Shown: positions 1 to 6,280 of the stretch, piece by piece
Layout of the letters: the number at the start of each line of letters is the position of its first letter
Position numbering within the stretch: position 1 is the first letter of the stretch
Assembly: GCF_947305105.1 (NCBI RefSeq)
Contig: NZ_CAMZCS010000032.1
Coordinates: 1-36,198, forward strand
Direction of reading: 5' to 3'
Origin: an uncultured Fibrobacter sp.
GTDB taxonomy: Bacteria; Fibrobacterota; Fibrobacteria; Fibrobacterales; Fibrobacteraceae
Length of the DNA stretch: 36,198 nt
Translations under genes and position numbers: made by a program
Notes under the pieces: generated by a model
What the model was told of the DNA's origin: nothing
The model's database searches: none
What the model saw: only the letters and a program-made list of their open reading frames with translations

Positions 1-37
1 AGTTGAGTTATCCTCTATGAGGAGTAGCGAGAGTACA

Positions 38-83
38 AGTAGACAGTAGGAAGTGGTTAGTGGTTGGTGGTTGGTGGTTAGGG
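38..83. repeat. Heptameric tandem repeat array
   Basis: Six consecutive 7-bp units can be read: AGTAGAC, AGTAGGA, AGTGGTT, AGTGGTT, GGTGGTT, GGTGGTT, then AGGG. The units drift in sequence but keep the 7-bp period. The same AGTGGTT/GGTGGTT units recur near 2613-2626, 16085-16112 and 18018-18045, so this is a dispersed family. No gene is visible in 1-360; the stretch is made of these arrays, a REP-like element and small palindromes. Confidence 0.85.
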
Positions 84-123
84 AAAACTTGTCATTCGCA
101 AGCGCATGACTCGTCGGCTCAGT

Positions 124-151
124 CATGCCGAAACGCAAGCGTTTTGGCATG
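124..151. repeat. Inverted repeat, 12-bp arms
   Basis: CATGCCGAAACG and CGTTTTGGCATG face each other across a CAAG loop, with one G-T type mismatch. It lies between a heptamer array and a REP-like element in non-coding DNA. There is no T-run directly after it on either strand, so a simple terminator is not supported. Confidence 0.7.
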
Positions 152-164
152 GCATTCGCCTTGG

Positions 165-200
165 TTGTCATTGCGAATGGCGAAGCCATGAAGCAATCTC
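165..200. repeat. REP-like element (TTGTCATTGCGA...GAAGCAATCT)
   Basis: The element starts TTGTCATTGCGA, has a palindromic centre ATGGC-GAA-GCCAT, and ends GAAGCAATCT. Close relatives lie at 2650-2688 and, inside a coding sequence, at 26825-26859. From memory, elements with this outline occur in many unrelated bacterial genomes. No transposase or RAYT gene is present in this window to explain its spread. Confidence 0.75.
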
Positions 201-203
201 CGT

Positions 204-238
204 TAGAGAATCTAGAGGTTAGAATCTAGGGGCTAGGG
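204..238. repeat. Heptameric tandem repeat array
   Basis: Five 7-bp units follow the REP-like element: TAGAGAA, TCTAGAG, GTTAGAA, TCTAGGG, GCTAGGG. The CTAGGG-type units reappear in the array at 25246-25308. Confidence 0.75.
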
Positions 239-247
239 AGAAATATC

Positions 248-284
248 ACGGCTTCGCCGTCTTATATTGACGCACGAAGTGCGT
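248..284. repeat. Two palindromes with three-base loops
   Basis: ACGGC-TTC-GCCGT occupies 248-260 and ACGCAC-GAA-GTGCGT occupies 270-284, both with perfect arms. A further pair, ATCACG (245-250) and CGTGAT (282-287), encloses them, so a nested cruciform is possible. Confidence 0.7.
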
Positions 285-296
285 GATTCTTATTCA

Positions 297-366
297 CTAG
301 CCTCTAGCCTCTTATCTTTAGTCTCTATTCTCGAGCCTCGTGCCTCGCGCCTCACACCTTTCACTC
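297..366. repeat. Heptameric tandem repeat array overlapping a stop codon
   Basis: Ten 7-bp units read CTAGCCT, CTAGCCT, CTTATCT, TTAGTCT, CTATTCT, CGAGCCT, CGTGCCT, CGCGCCT, CACACCT, TTCACTC. The last unit contains the stop codon of the minus-strand FISUMP gene (TGA at 363-361), so the array runs into the coding end with no spacer. Confidence 0.85.
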
Positions 367-2433
367 TTTAACGCAGCGGATGGAGTAAGCTGTTTTTACA
401 TCCGAAGCCGAAGACAGGTCAATCGGCTTACTGCTTTCATCCAAGAACAAAGCATCGGGACGGCGTTTCAATGTATCGCTATACAGCCAGAAGGACGCAC
501 GGCCGCCACCGCCATTGACCTCCCAAGGCCACTTATTGCAATATTCTTCCGTCACGGTTGAAAATCCATCCAGTTCGAAGTATTTCAATCCTGCAGGAAC
601 TGCACCGAACCCAAGCATATTATTGCCCTGTTCATATTTCCATCCCTCGGTGGCCCTCAAAAGATCACCATCGTAATTGCAACCACCTAAATCATAGTGG
701 GTCTGCCTCGTAAACGCAACAAGATGCTGAGCTTCTTCAAGAATGGGCAAACGCCAACCCGCAGGGCACGCCACCTTTGCTTCTGTCCAAGGGTACAAAC
801 GTCCCCAAGCATCACAGGAAGTCGTATCGCCACAATTGCAGAATGTCAGGCCACCCGGCACATCATATTTTAAGTTATCCACAAACCAAACCGTACCGTC
901 AATATTTACAGTCCTATAGACGTTGCCATCGCGTTCATCCGTAACCAAGCCATACGCTCCAGAATAGGGCGTAGGCTTATCACACCCAACCGACGAATAT
1001 ATATAGGGAGACGGCTGCTGATTTTCACCATCCTTGAGACAACGGACGGGATACCCGGAATTATTATATCGATTTATTTCATAAACTTCTAGCCCAGCAC
1101 TGTCGGCACCAATTACCATATAGATATTGCCAAACCAATCCCATTTGGTCGGCGAATCCGTCGAAGACCAGAAACGAACCTCGTCTTCTCCATTTGCAGG
1201 TTTTGCACCGAAACCATAAGCATCAAGACCATTCTTCCCACTGGGCCAGCCGCTTGTCGATTTCAGCATTTGTCCAGTAAAAGCTCCCTTGGCAAAATCA
1301 TCCGCATTATCCAGGCCATTTACAAAAGCACTGAGCACATTCCATTCATAAGAACTCGGCACATGCCAACCATCAGGACAAATTCCCTGAATGGGCAATT
1401 CTGCAGAGCAAGAATTCCACATTCCATAATCATCACCCCATATCAGGCTATCCAAATAACAACCCGTAACCGGAGCATCAATCATCTCTTCATAAGTGTA
1501 TGTCTCTTTGGAACCATAAGCCAAATTTTCAGCCATCCATACCCAGCCGCCAATATCAACGGTCTTATAGACATGCCCGTCGCGCGCATCTATAAGGGAA
1601 TCAAACGTTCCCGTGTAGGTGTTCTCGGCACGATGAATTTGGAGGTCCAAGCCCTTTTTCCCTTCTCCTTGAATGCATCGAACAACATTCCCGAAAGCAT
1701 ATTCTTTCATCGAAGTAGAGAACTCGGCATGGGCATTATACTTTGACATGACAAGCGTTATAACATCGCCATAAGAACGCACATCAGAACTCAGAATTTC
1801 AACAAATCCATCCTTAGTAGAAGGCATCAGGTCGAATCCAAAACAATCCACCCCATTACCAACACCTTCCCACCCCATAGTCGATTTCAAATACTTGCCA
1901 GCATATTTGGGGCCACCGGCAAAATCGACCAAAGCTTGAAGATCATCGGCTGTCGGCAGGTGCCAGCCATCGGGACAAAGACCTTGAGCCGGCCGCGCAA
2001 TAGGGCAATTACCAAAGGCAATTCCATCATAAACAAATAATTCGCCCGAATGACAGCCCGTCGCAACAGAATCAATCGCTTCAATCCAGGAATAAGCATA
2101 AGGATCCTCGTGATTGTAGTTTTTATACACCAAATTTTCGGCCATCCACACCTGATTTCCAATCGTTACAGTTCTATAAACATGGCCATCTCGAGAGTCA
2201 ATAAATAGACCTAATTTTTTCGTAGACTCGGAGCATGCAAATCCTGGATCTTCGGAATTACCGACAGGAGTCCAAGAACTGGAAGAATTACGATTGAGCA
2301 GCGAGCGGGAACTAGAAGAAAGATTGGATGCAGAACAGGAAGATACATCGTCCAAATTCAAAGACAAAGTATTTTCATGACAAGCAGAAAGAACCGCCAG
2401 CAGAGACAATACGCATAAAAAATCCTTTTTCAT
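361..2433 (-). CDS. Lipoprotein with three FISUMP domains
   Basis: The 690-residue protein begins MKKDFLCVLSLLAVLSAC, a lipoprotein signal with a lipobox cysteine near residue 18, followed by a Ser/Asn-rich linker. Three copies of the Fibrobacter succinogenes major paralogous domain (TIGR02145 type) follow, at roughly 73-260, 275-480 and 500-689. Each has a start motif like RDGHVYRTVTIG, a V-W-MAENL-type motif and a CPDGWHLP-type motif, and a copy typically ends VRCI/VRCV. The domains are Cys-rich. The start at 2433 is chosen over an upstream ATG at 2481 because GGAGG lies just before it and the lipoprotein signal begins there. The family is abundant in Fibrobacter and probably surface-exposed, but its molecular role is unknown. 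The third copy is the most divergent. Confidence 0.9.
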   Translation of the reverse strand: MKKDFLCVLSLLAVLSACHENTLSLNLDDVSSCSASNLSSSSRSLLNRNSSSSWTPVGNSEDPGFACSESTKKLGLFIDSRDGHVYRTVTIGNQVWMAENLVYKNYNHEDPYAYSWIEAIDSVATGCHSGELFVYDGIAFGNCPIARPAQGLCPDGWHLPTADDLQALVDFAGGPKYAGKYLKSTMGWEGVGNGVDCFGFDLMPSTKDGFVEILSSDVRSYGDVITLVMSKYNAHAEFSTSMKEYAFGNVVRCIQGEGKKGLDLQIHRAENTYTGTFDSLIDARDGHVYKTVDIGGWVWMAENLAYGSKETYTYEEMIDAPVTGCYLDSLIWGDDYGMWNSCSAELPIQGICPDGWHVPSSYEWNVLSAFVNGLDNADDFAKGAFTGQMLKSTSGWPSGKNGLDAYGFGAKPANGEDEVRFWSSTDSPTKWDWFGNIYMVIGADSAGLEVYEINRYNNSGYPVRCLKDGENQQPSPYIYSSVGCDKPTPYSGAYGLVTDERDGNVYRTVNIDGTVWFVDNLKYDVPGGLTFCNCGDTTSCDAWGRLYPWTEAKVACPAGWRLPILEEAQHLVAFTRQTHYDLGGCNYDGDLLRATEGWKYEQGNNMLGFGAVPAGLKYFELDGFSTVTEEYCNKWPWEVNGGGGRASFWLYSDTLKRRPDALFLDESSKPIDLSSASDVKTAYSIRCVKE

Positions 2434-2598
2434 TCCAGTCCTCCAAAGCAAACTATAAAGCAATATAATCAAAAAAAACAAATCTTAATAGATATTTTGA
2501 AGGCAAAAAAAAAGAAGTCTCATAGTTTATACAAGACCTTGTTTTTCACGACACTGTTAATGATACAAGATGTGCGGAACGTAACGAAAAATTAAAGC
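2434..2598. other. Upstream region of the FISUMP gene
   Basis: This AT-rich stretch with long A/T runs should hold the promoter of the minus-strand FISUMP gene. Several TATA-like hexamers are visible, but I could not choose a convincing -35/-10 pair. No gene is seen. The rest of the gap to 2818 is repeats, listed separately. Confidence 0.4.
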
Positions 2599-2640
2599 AG
2601 AGAGTGAGTAAGAAGTAGGAAGTGGTTAGGGATAGACGAG
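2599..2640. repeat. Heptameric tandem repeat array
   Basis: Six units read AGAGAGT, GAGTAAG, AAGTAGG, AAGTGGT, TAGGGAT, AGACGAG. This single array mixes the AGTGGTT-type intergenic unit with the GACGAGA-type unit found inside three coding sequences, linking the two forms. A REP-like element follows directly. Confidence 0.75.
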
Positions 2641-2649
2641 AGAAAAAAG

Positions 2650-2688
2650 TTGTCATTGCGAGGGGCGAATAGCCCTGAAGCAATCTCC
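2650..2688. repeat. REP-like element
   Basis: The element opens TTGTCATTGCGA, has a GGGC-GAATA-GCCC centre and closes TGAAGCAATCT. It sits directly after a heptamer array, the same order as at 38-200 and at 26764-26859. Confidence 0.8.
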
Positions 2689-2695
2689 GCGAGTC

Positions 2696-2784
2696 AGCTG
2701 TGAGGTCGGGGCTAAAGCCCTTTTGAGCTATGAGGTCGCGACCTTCGGTCGCTTTGTGGTATGAGGTATATAAACCTCACAGCT
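2696..2784. repeat. Nested inverted repeats
   Basis: AGCTGTGAGG (2696-2705) and CCTCACAGCT (2775-2784) are perfect inverted copies. Between them lie GGGCT-AA-AGCCC (2709-2720) and GCGACC-TTC-GGTCGC (2738-2752). It lies just downstream of the minus-strand HAD gene, but without a T-run it does not look like an ordinary terminator. Confidence 0.7.
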
Positions 2785-2823
2785 CATCGCTCACTGCTCA
2801 TTACTCTTGCCTCTCCGCTATTC
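2775..2823. repeat. Heptameric tandem repeat array overlapping a stop codon
   Basis: Units read CCTCACA, GCTCATC, GCTCACT, GCTCATT, ACTCTTG, CCTCTCC, GCTATTC. The final unit contains the TAG stop (2820-2818) of the HAD-phosphatase gene. Confidence 0.8.
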
Positions 2824-3648
2824 CCCGACAAACTTTTCAATCACCTCGGCGATTGCCGAATGATTGTTGTCGTTTGCAGTCACATAATCGGCTGCCGCCT
2901 TTGCCACCGGCGAGGCATTCGCCACAGCGACGCCGACACCCGCCGCCTCGATCATGGGGCAATCGTTCTCCTCGTCGCCCACAGCAATCGTATCTTCAAG
3001 CGGGACCTTGTAATACTCGGCCATGAACCGCACCGCATCGCCCTTGTTGCTCTGCATGTGCGAAAACTCGAGCATTTCCGGCTTGCTGAACACGTCAAAG
3101 AGCTTGCCCGCTGTCGTCTTGCGCATCTCGGCTCGGAAATCCACAAGGCTCGAATGGTCAAACGGCGTAATGATATTCACCTTGATGGGCGGCTTCACCA
3201 CCACATTGATAAACTCGCCGTAGTATTCGCGGATATCCTTCACGACAACGTAATCCATCTTCATCAGGCGGCAATACGTCTTGAGCTGTTCCGTTTCGTA
3301 TTCCGAAACCACAAAGTCGCCCGAATACGTGTGCGCATGCATACCGTAGCGGTGCGCCGCATCCATGATGAATTTCACCTCGTCAACAGGAATATACCGC
3401 GTGAGAATCGCGTTCTCGGTCGCATAATCGTAAATCAACCCGCCGTTGAAACTCACCAAGAAAAAGCCCGGCTTGTCGAAGCCGTACTTTTGCGCCAGTT
3501 GCTTTGCGCTCGTGAGCGGGCGCCCCGTGCAAAGCACCAACTTGTGCCCGCGAGAAAGCATGCCCTCGATAGCGGCCATATCCGCATCAAGGATGCGCTT
3601 GTCATCAGTCAGGAGTGTTCCGTCCAGGTCGGTAAAAAGGAGTTTCAT
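2818..3648 (-). CDS. Cof-type HAD-IIB family phosphatase
   Basis: A 276-residue cytosolic hydrolase of the Cof/YbiV type, which dephosphorylates small sugar phosphates or related metabolites. The N-terminal motif I is DLDGTLLTDD (nucleophile Asp of DLDGT). Motif II is the Thr of LCTGRP, and the C-terminal acidic motif is GDEENDCPMI followed by the typical GVGVAVANA turn. A cap domain lies between. Length is normal for the family. The start at 3648 places MKLLFTDLDGT at the N-terminus, as in relatives; the open frame extends upstream but without family similarity. No strong Shine-Dalgarno is visible. The exact substrate cannot be read from sequence. Confidence 0.9.
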   Translation of the reverse strand: MKLLFTDLDGTLLTDDKRILDADMAAIEGMLSRGHKLVLCTGRPLTSAKQLAQKYGFDKPGFFLVSFNGGLIYDYATENAILTRYIPVDEVKFIMDAAHRYGMHAHTYSGDFVVSEYETEQLKTYCRLMKMDYVVVKDIREYYGEFINVVVKPPIKVNIITPFDHSSLVDFRAEMRKTTAGKLFDVFSKPEMLEFSHMQSNKGDAVRFMAEYYKVPLEDTIAVGDEENDCPMIEAAGVGVAVANASPVAKAAADYVTANDNNHSAIAEVIEKFVGE

Positions 3649-3719
3649 CAAGCCCAAATTTAGAAAACGATTTGCTCTACTAACTATAAAAAAAAAATGA
3701 GAGCCAAGAACGATAGACT

Positions 3720-3941
3720 CTAGCCGCCCTGCATTTCTTTCTTGTACATTTCTTCTATGTACGCGGGCCCTTCGCACCAGAGTTTTTGCTCTTCGTCATA
3801 AAGCTGGCGTGCCGTGCGAGAACTCAAGAATTCCGGCATCAATTCCGTCGCAGAGCGTCCCTGCTCGTGAGCAAGGTCCATCACCACCATAGAAATCAAC
3901 ATGTCTATGGCCGCATCAATCCGCTCCCGTGTCACAGCCAT
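3720..3941 (-). CDS. Small acidic protein, third gene of the DUF3791/DUF3990 operon
   Basis: A 73-residue protein starting MAVTRERID and ending in a segment with LYDEEQKLWCEGPAYIEEMY. It is predicted mostly helical and has no signal peptide. The start at 3941 is preferred because GAGG lies about 6 bases upstream; an in-frame ATG at 3947 is too close to it. The gene overlaps the 3' end of the DUF3990-like gene by 10 bases, indicating translational coupling. From memory, similar small proteins recur next to DUF3990 genes, which suggests an antitoxin or accessory role. That role is inference. Confidence 0.75.
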   Translation of the reverse strand: MAVTRERIDAAIDMLISMVVMDLAHEQGRSATELMPEFLSSRTARQLYDEEQKLWCEGPAYIEEMYKKEMQGG

Positions 3942-4498
3942 ACACATTCCTCTTTCTGGAAACCGAGGCAAAGGAGCGACTCATTTGTTCTAAAGCAATA
4001 TTGATTTTTGAGCCTTTCTGGAATTAAAAGGGAAATACACAAATCGTCCGCTTCTTTAGAGCCAACCGTACCATAAGCGCCAAGCATGTAGGCGGCAATG
4101 GTCAAGTTCGTCGCATCATTGGCTATTTTGCCACCAATGATATCATACCTTTGGCATTCCTGAACAATATCTTCGAATGACGACTTTCGCCTATGCCCTA
4201 CCACACAGTGGAGCCAAGACGTATCGGCGACAGGAAAAATTTTCTCACGGATTTCGCCGTTCCTGTTAAAAATAAACGACGACACAACACCAGATTTTTG
4301 ATCGACGCTTACCTTCCCGCCATCAAGAGCGTGACGAAGGCTTATCTTCGCAAATGACCTCGCCTGCTCAATATCCGTAGTCAGATAAAAGCCCTGTCCG
4401 AAGTCCTTGTACTTGGCACATTTTGCAAGATCAGGTTCATGGACAGCACAATAACTACCATGATAGAGGACCGTTCCGTCAACTAGTTCAGCGACCAA
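3932..4498 (-). CDS. DUF3990-like protein (ADP-ribosyltransferase-fold candidate toxin)
   Basis: 188 residues if started at the TTG at 4498, which has AAAGGGGG six bases upstream. The start overlaps the preceding gene's stop by 11 bases, and the protein then opens VAELVDGTVLYHGS, as expected for the family. An ATG at 4534 is possible but poorly placed. Visible motifs are LYHGS near the N-terminus, KDFGQGFYLTTD, a YDIIGGKIAND segment and NQYCF with a following hydrophobic strand. DUF3990 (Pfam) is, to my knowledge, grouped with ADP-ribosyltransferase-like folds. The position between two tiny genes fits a toxin-antitoxin locus. Activity and target are not known from sequence. Confidence 0.8.
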   Translation of the reverse strand: MVAELVDGTVLYHGSYCAVHEPDLAKCAKYKDFGQGFYLTTDIEQARSFAKISLRHALDGGKVSVDQKSGVVSSFIFNRNGEIREKIFPVADTSWLHCVVGHRRKSSFEDIVQECQRYDIIGGKIANDATNLTIAAYMLGAYGTVGSKEADDLCISLLIPERLKNQYCFRTNESLLCLGFQKEECVWL

Positions 4499-4712
4499 TG
4501 ACTGCCCCCTTTGTCTCGAGGTATTGGCGGACATCATCCAGGACCGCAAAATCCCCTTCAATATGGAAAAGGTCCCAGAACTTTTCGATATAGGTGTATA
4601 CACCATATTTCTGGAACAAGGCATTGACCGCCTGCATGGTCAGGCACCATTCCTGCGTCGCCAACCTGACAAGCCTCGCCTGCATAAAGGTTATTTGAGT
4701 TTCCTTTCCCAT
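4488..4712 (-). CDS. DUF3791-like small protein, first gene of the operon
   Basis: A 74-residue protein (MGKETQITFMQARLV...) with the features of DUF3791: a helical N-terminus, then QEWCLTMQAVNALFQKYGVYTYIEKFWDLFHIEG-type content near the middle and a helical C-terminus. It leads the three-gene operon and overlaps the DUF3990-like gene by 11 bases. The ATG at 4712 lies inside a palindrome and just after a good -10 box, so the mRNA is probably leaderless or nearly so. No Shine-Dalgarno is present. DUF3791 genes often accompany DUF3990 genes, so an antitoxin role is a reasonable inference. Confidence 0.8.
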   Translation of the reverse strand: MGKETQITFMQARLVRLATQEWCLTMQAVNALFQKYGVYTYIEKFWDLFHIEGDFAVLDDVRQYLETKGAVIGR

Positions 4713-4728
4713 ATTATGAGCATAATAT
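4711..4728. promoter_or_regulatory. Operator-like palindrome over -10 box and start codon
   Basis: On the minus strand the 18 bp read ATATTATG-CT-CATAATAT, with perfect 8-bp arms. It overlaps the -10 hexamer and the first bases of the DUF3791-like ATG. This is where an autoregulating repressor would act. Confidence 0.65.
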
Positions 4729-4752
4729 AGATTGATTGTATGGAAAAATCAA
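4724..4752 (-). promoter_or_regulatory. Sigma-70-type promoter of the DUF3791/DUF3990 operon
   Basis: On the minus strand, TTGATT (4752-4747) and TATATT (4729-4724) are separated by exactly 17 bases. A start about 6-7 bases past the -10 would fall only a few bases before the ATG at 4712, predicting a leaderless or very short leader. Confidence 0.65.
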
Positions 4753-4768
4753 GCGACACCTCGCTTGA
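4749..4768. promoter_or_regulatory. Hairpin/inverted repeat over the -35 region
   Basis: TCAAGCGA-CACC-TCGCTTGA has perfect 8-bp arms and overlaps the -35 hexamer. On the minus strand it is followed by TTTTT, so it could also act as a weak terminator shielding the operon from upstream transcription. An operator role is equally possible. Confidence 0.55.
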
Positions 4769-4847
4769 GGCCCATTTTTCGGCTTATTTCTATTACACAC
4801 TAAACTAGGAGAAGGCAAGCCAAAACGTCAAGAATCCATCCGTTTTT

Positions 4848-4946
4848 TTCCGCACAAAACCGTTTGCGAAGCCGCATATATAAAGGTATATTCAGAAAGT
4901 ACATCTTATAGTGACCCTTTATGAGCCGCAGAAAAAACAAAAAAAG
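4848..4946 (+). repeat. Promoter-bearing repeat, copy A
   Basis: This copy aligns over about 95 bases with copy B (6140-6239). It contains TTGCGA (4864-4869), a 17-base spacer and TATATT (4887-4892), a credible plus-strand promoter. Downstream are TCAGAAAGTA, ATCTTATAG and an ATG at 4921 opening MSRRKNKK. That reading frame closes after 31 codons and runs through a terminator hairpin, so a short RNA or peptide may be made, antisense to the end of the neighbouring lipoprotein gene. Confidence 0.7.
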
Positions 4947-4964
4947 ACCTGGCGAACCAGGTCT
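4931..4964 (-). terminator. Rho-independent terminator of the lipoprotein gene
   Basis: AGACCTGG (4945-4952) and CCAGGTCT (4957-4964) form a perfect 8-bp stem with a four-base loop. On the minus strand a long T-rich tract follows. It lies 24 bases after the stop codon of the minus-strand gene at 4988. Confidence 0.85.
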
Positions 4965-4987
4965 CTTCACATTTCTGTTCTACAAGA

Positions 4988-5614
4988 TTACTTCTTCTGG
5001 AGCGGAGTATCCTTGATGAGTTCTTCGACAAGATTTTCAACGTTCTTGTCCCAGTCACCCTTCGTCATGGCAAAGCCGAGACCGACGCGAGCCTTGAAGG
5101 TACCGCTGGTCACGACCTGCTTTTCAGCAGCCTTGGCATAGGAGTATTCGCCGGAATACTGGAGGTAGGTCCTGGTTTCAGCGCTGGTCGGGCCAGTCAT
5201 CTTCGTTTCGGAGATGCGATCCACTTCGAAGTTGCTGATAGTAAGGACGAGACCGTCGAGACCTTCAACTTCGTCAAACTTGGGAGACGGAATGGAGAAT
5301 TCCTTCTTGCCGAGCTTGGTCACGGCGAAATTGAAAGCGCCAGCTTCCTTCTGTTCGAACTTGGCGGTAACGCCAGCCTGCTTCTGGAATTCTTCGCCCA
5401 TTCTCTTTTCCATCCAGCCGGAGAAATTGTCGGCATATTCAGGAAGGTCGTCAGTGACATCGCTGCCATTCTTGACGAGAGGTTGAGTGTAAAGAACAGT
5501 CACAGAAGTAGCCGGTTCAGTCCAAGACGGGGCAACATTCTTCAAACCGGCCTTGGCACAACCGAAAAACATAAATGTGGAAGCGCAAAGAGCGAGAGTG
5601 ATTAGTTTTTTCAT
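4988..5614 (-). CDS. Exported lipoprotein of unknown function
   Basis: 208 residues beginning MKKLITLALCASTFMFFGCAKAG, a lipoprotein signal with FFGC lipobox (Cys near residue 19). The start at 5614 has GGAGG six bases upstream and is preferred over a longer frame reaching 5749. The mature part contains a Val/Thr-rich beta-like segment (ATSVTVLYTQPLV), a middle section with KFDEVEGLDGLVLTISNFEV and a C-terminal Lys-rich tail. I recognise no characterised family. It is a single gene with its own terminator. Confidence 0.85.
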   Translation of the reverse strand: MKKLITLALCASTFMFFGCAKAGLKNVAPSWTEPATSVTVLYTQPLVKNGSDVTDDLPEYADNFSGWMEKRMGEEFQKQAGVTAKFEQKEAGAFNFAVTKLGKKEFSIPSPKFDEVEGLDGLVLTISNFEVDRISETKMTGPTSAETRTYLQYSGEYSYAKAAEKQVVTSGTFKARVGLGFAMTKGDWDKNVENLVEELIKDTPLQKK

Positions 5615-5858
5615 TTTTTCCTCCAAGGAAAATAAGGAAGTGTGGTGGTTATTGCTGCGAGCAATAATAACAAAACATATCTTTAAAAAACGATTCTGAC
5701 GGCTAAAGTTTGTAAATTTAAATTTACTCACAAACAAGAATCTTTTCATACAACAGCCAGCTTCTTATATATTTCTTTCATTTTTACGTCATAAACTAAA
5801 GACAAATCGCCGTAACATAAGGAATAACAAGGAGTTCCAAGATTCCGCTAATCAACGC

Positions 5859-5877
5859 TACATCACGAACAATGCAA
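5859..5877 (-). pseudogene. Scar of a lysE-like 3' end
   Basis: On the minus strand these bases read CTT GCA TTG TTC GTG ATG TAG, that is LALFVM-stop. The intact LysE-type gene nearby ends IALFVM-stop, with 16 of 17 bases identical (TACATCACGAACAA at 5859-5872 and 6776-6789). The similarity stops at repeat copy C, suggesting a deletion or insertion junction. Confidence 0.5.
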
Positions 5878-5929
5878 GTATATCAGAAAGTATATCCTAT
5901 AGAGGCTTTCCATGAACTGAGGAAAAACA
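5878..5929 (+). repeat. Degenerate repeat, copy C
   Basis: GTATATCAGAAAGTATATC, CTATAGAGGCTTTCCATGAAC and GAGGAAAAAC match the 3' half of copy B (from 6180 on) with few changes. The -35 half is missing, and the reading frame after ATG stops at codon 3. Copies C and B flank the AbiEii-like remnant as direct repeats. Confidence 0.6.
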
Positions 5930-5937
5930 CCTTGCCC

Positions 5938-6171
5938 CTAGCCTACTTTCCATTCTTCTGTGATTGCGCAGAAGAATTCTTTACTCCAGAGGGATAACTT
6001 ATCGCTATCGGCGATGAACGGGCGGACATCGCGCTTCGCCTCGTCGAAATCGACGGAGTTGAAACGCTCGTTTAGCAATTCTTTGAGTTTCGCGAAGGTC
6101 AAAGTTTCTGCGGATTTCCAGTGTCCCGTTTTTCTGATTTTTTCCGTACCAAATCGCTTGCGAAGCCGCAT
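5938..6171 (-). pseudogene. C-terminal remnant of an AbiEii-like nucleotidyltransferase
   Basis: An open frame of 77 codons whose last ~60 residues (TGHWKSAE..., LKELLNERFNSVDFDEAKRD, VRPFIADSDKLSLWSKEFF) resemble the C-terminal end of AbiEii/AbiGii nucleotidyltransferase toxins as I remember them. Intact proteins are about 250-300 residues and carry an N-terminal GS-x10-DxD domain, absent here. The first ~15 codons are simply the reverse strand of repeat copy B, so the true 5' part was replaced at the repeat boundary. No partner AbiEi gene is present, so this is very likely a dead fragment of a type IV toxin-antitoxin or phage-defence gene. Confidence 0.55.
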
Positions 6172-6239
6172 AAATAAAGGTATATTCAGAAAGTATATCT
6201 TATAGAAGCTCTTTATGAACCGAAGAAAAACAAAAAAGA
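6140..6239 (+). repeat. Promoter-bearing repeat, copy B
   Basis: The best-preserved copy with copy A. TTGCGA (6158-6163), a 17-base spacer and TATATT (6181-6186) are identical in both, and TCAGAAAGTA and ATCTTATAG follow. It lies directly before the micro-ORF and the small exported-protein gene. Confidence 0.75.
6158..6186 (+). promoter_or_regulatory. Promoter of the micro-ORF/exported protein unit
   Basis: TTGCGA and TATATT with 17-base spacing inside repeat copy B, conserved in copy A. The predicted start is near 6193, about 22 bases before the micro-ORF ATG at 6215. Confidence 0.6.
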
Positions 6240-6280
6240 TGCCATGGGTTATTCAAGCTGATATAGGAATTTTGTACTAA
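6215..6280 (+). CDS. Micro-ORF of 21 codons, leader peptide candidate
   Basis: Encodes MNRRKTKKMPWVIQADIGILY and stops with TAA overlapping the next gene's ATG (TAATG at 6278-6282), the classical arrangement for translational coupling. Its first eight residues match the frame opened by copy A (MSRRKNKK), including synonymous third-base changes, which hints at coding pressure. No strong Shine-Dalgarno is visible. It may instead be the frame-shifted N-terminus of the following exported protein. Confidence 0.4.
   Translation: MNRRKTKKMPWVIQADIGILY

Larger units (their letters stand above)
5615..5937. other. Intergenic region with palindrome and gene scars
   Basis: No intact gene is seen. A perfect 16-bp palindrome, GTAAATTTAAATTTAC, lies at 5712-5727 upstream of the lipoprotein gene and could be an operator. 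Near 5859-5877 is a scar of a lysE-like 3' end, followed at once by repeat copy C. Confidence 0.6.

Noticed and set aside
38-366. Possible CRISPR array
   Set aside because: Repeat units are 7 bp without unique spacers, and no cas genes are present.
2761-3663. 300-codon plus-strand frame opposite the HAD phosphatase
   Set aside because: The HAD motifs DLDGT and GDEEND on the minus strand are decisive.
3932-4624. Longer start for the DUF3990-like protein (ATG at 4624 or 4534)
   Set aside because: These would overlap the DUF3791-like gene by 47 to 137 bases and lack a well-spaced ribosome site; the TTG at 4498 has one and fits family length.
5712-5727. 16-bp palindrome as a defined operator
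   Set aside because: Perfect but purely A/T-rich in the centre and about 100 bases from the start codon, so chance is possible; mentioned only within the intergenic entry.
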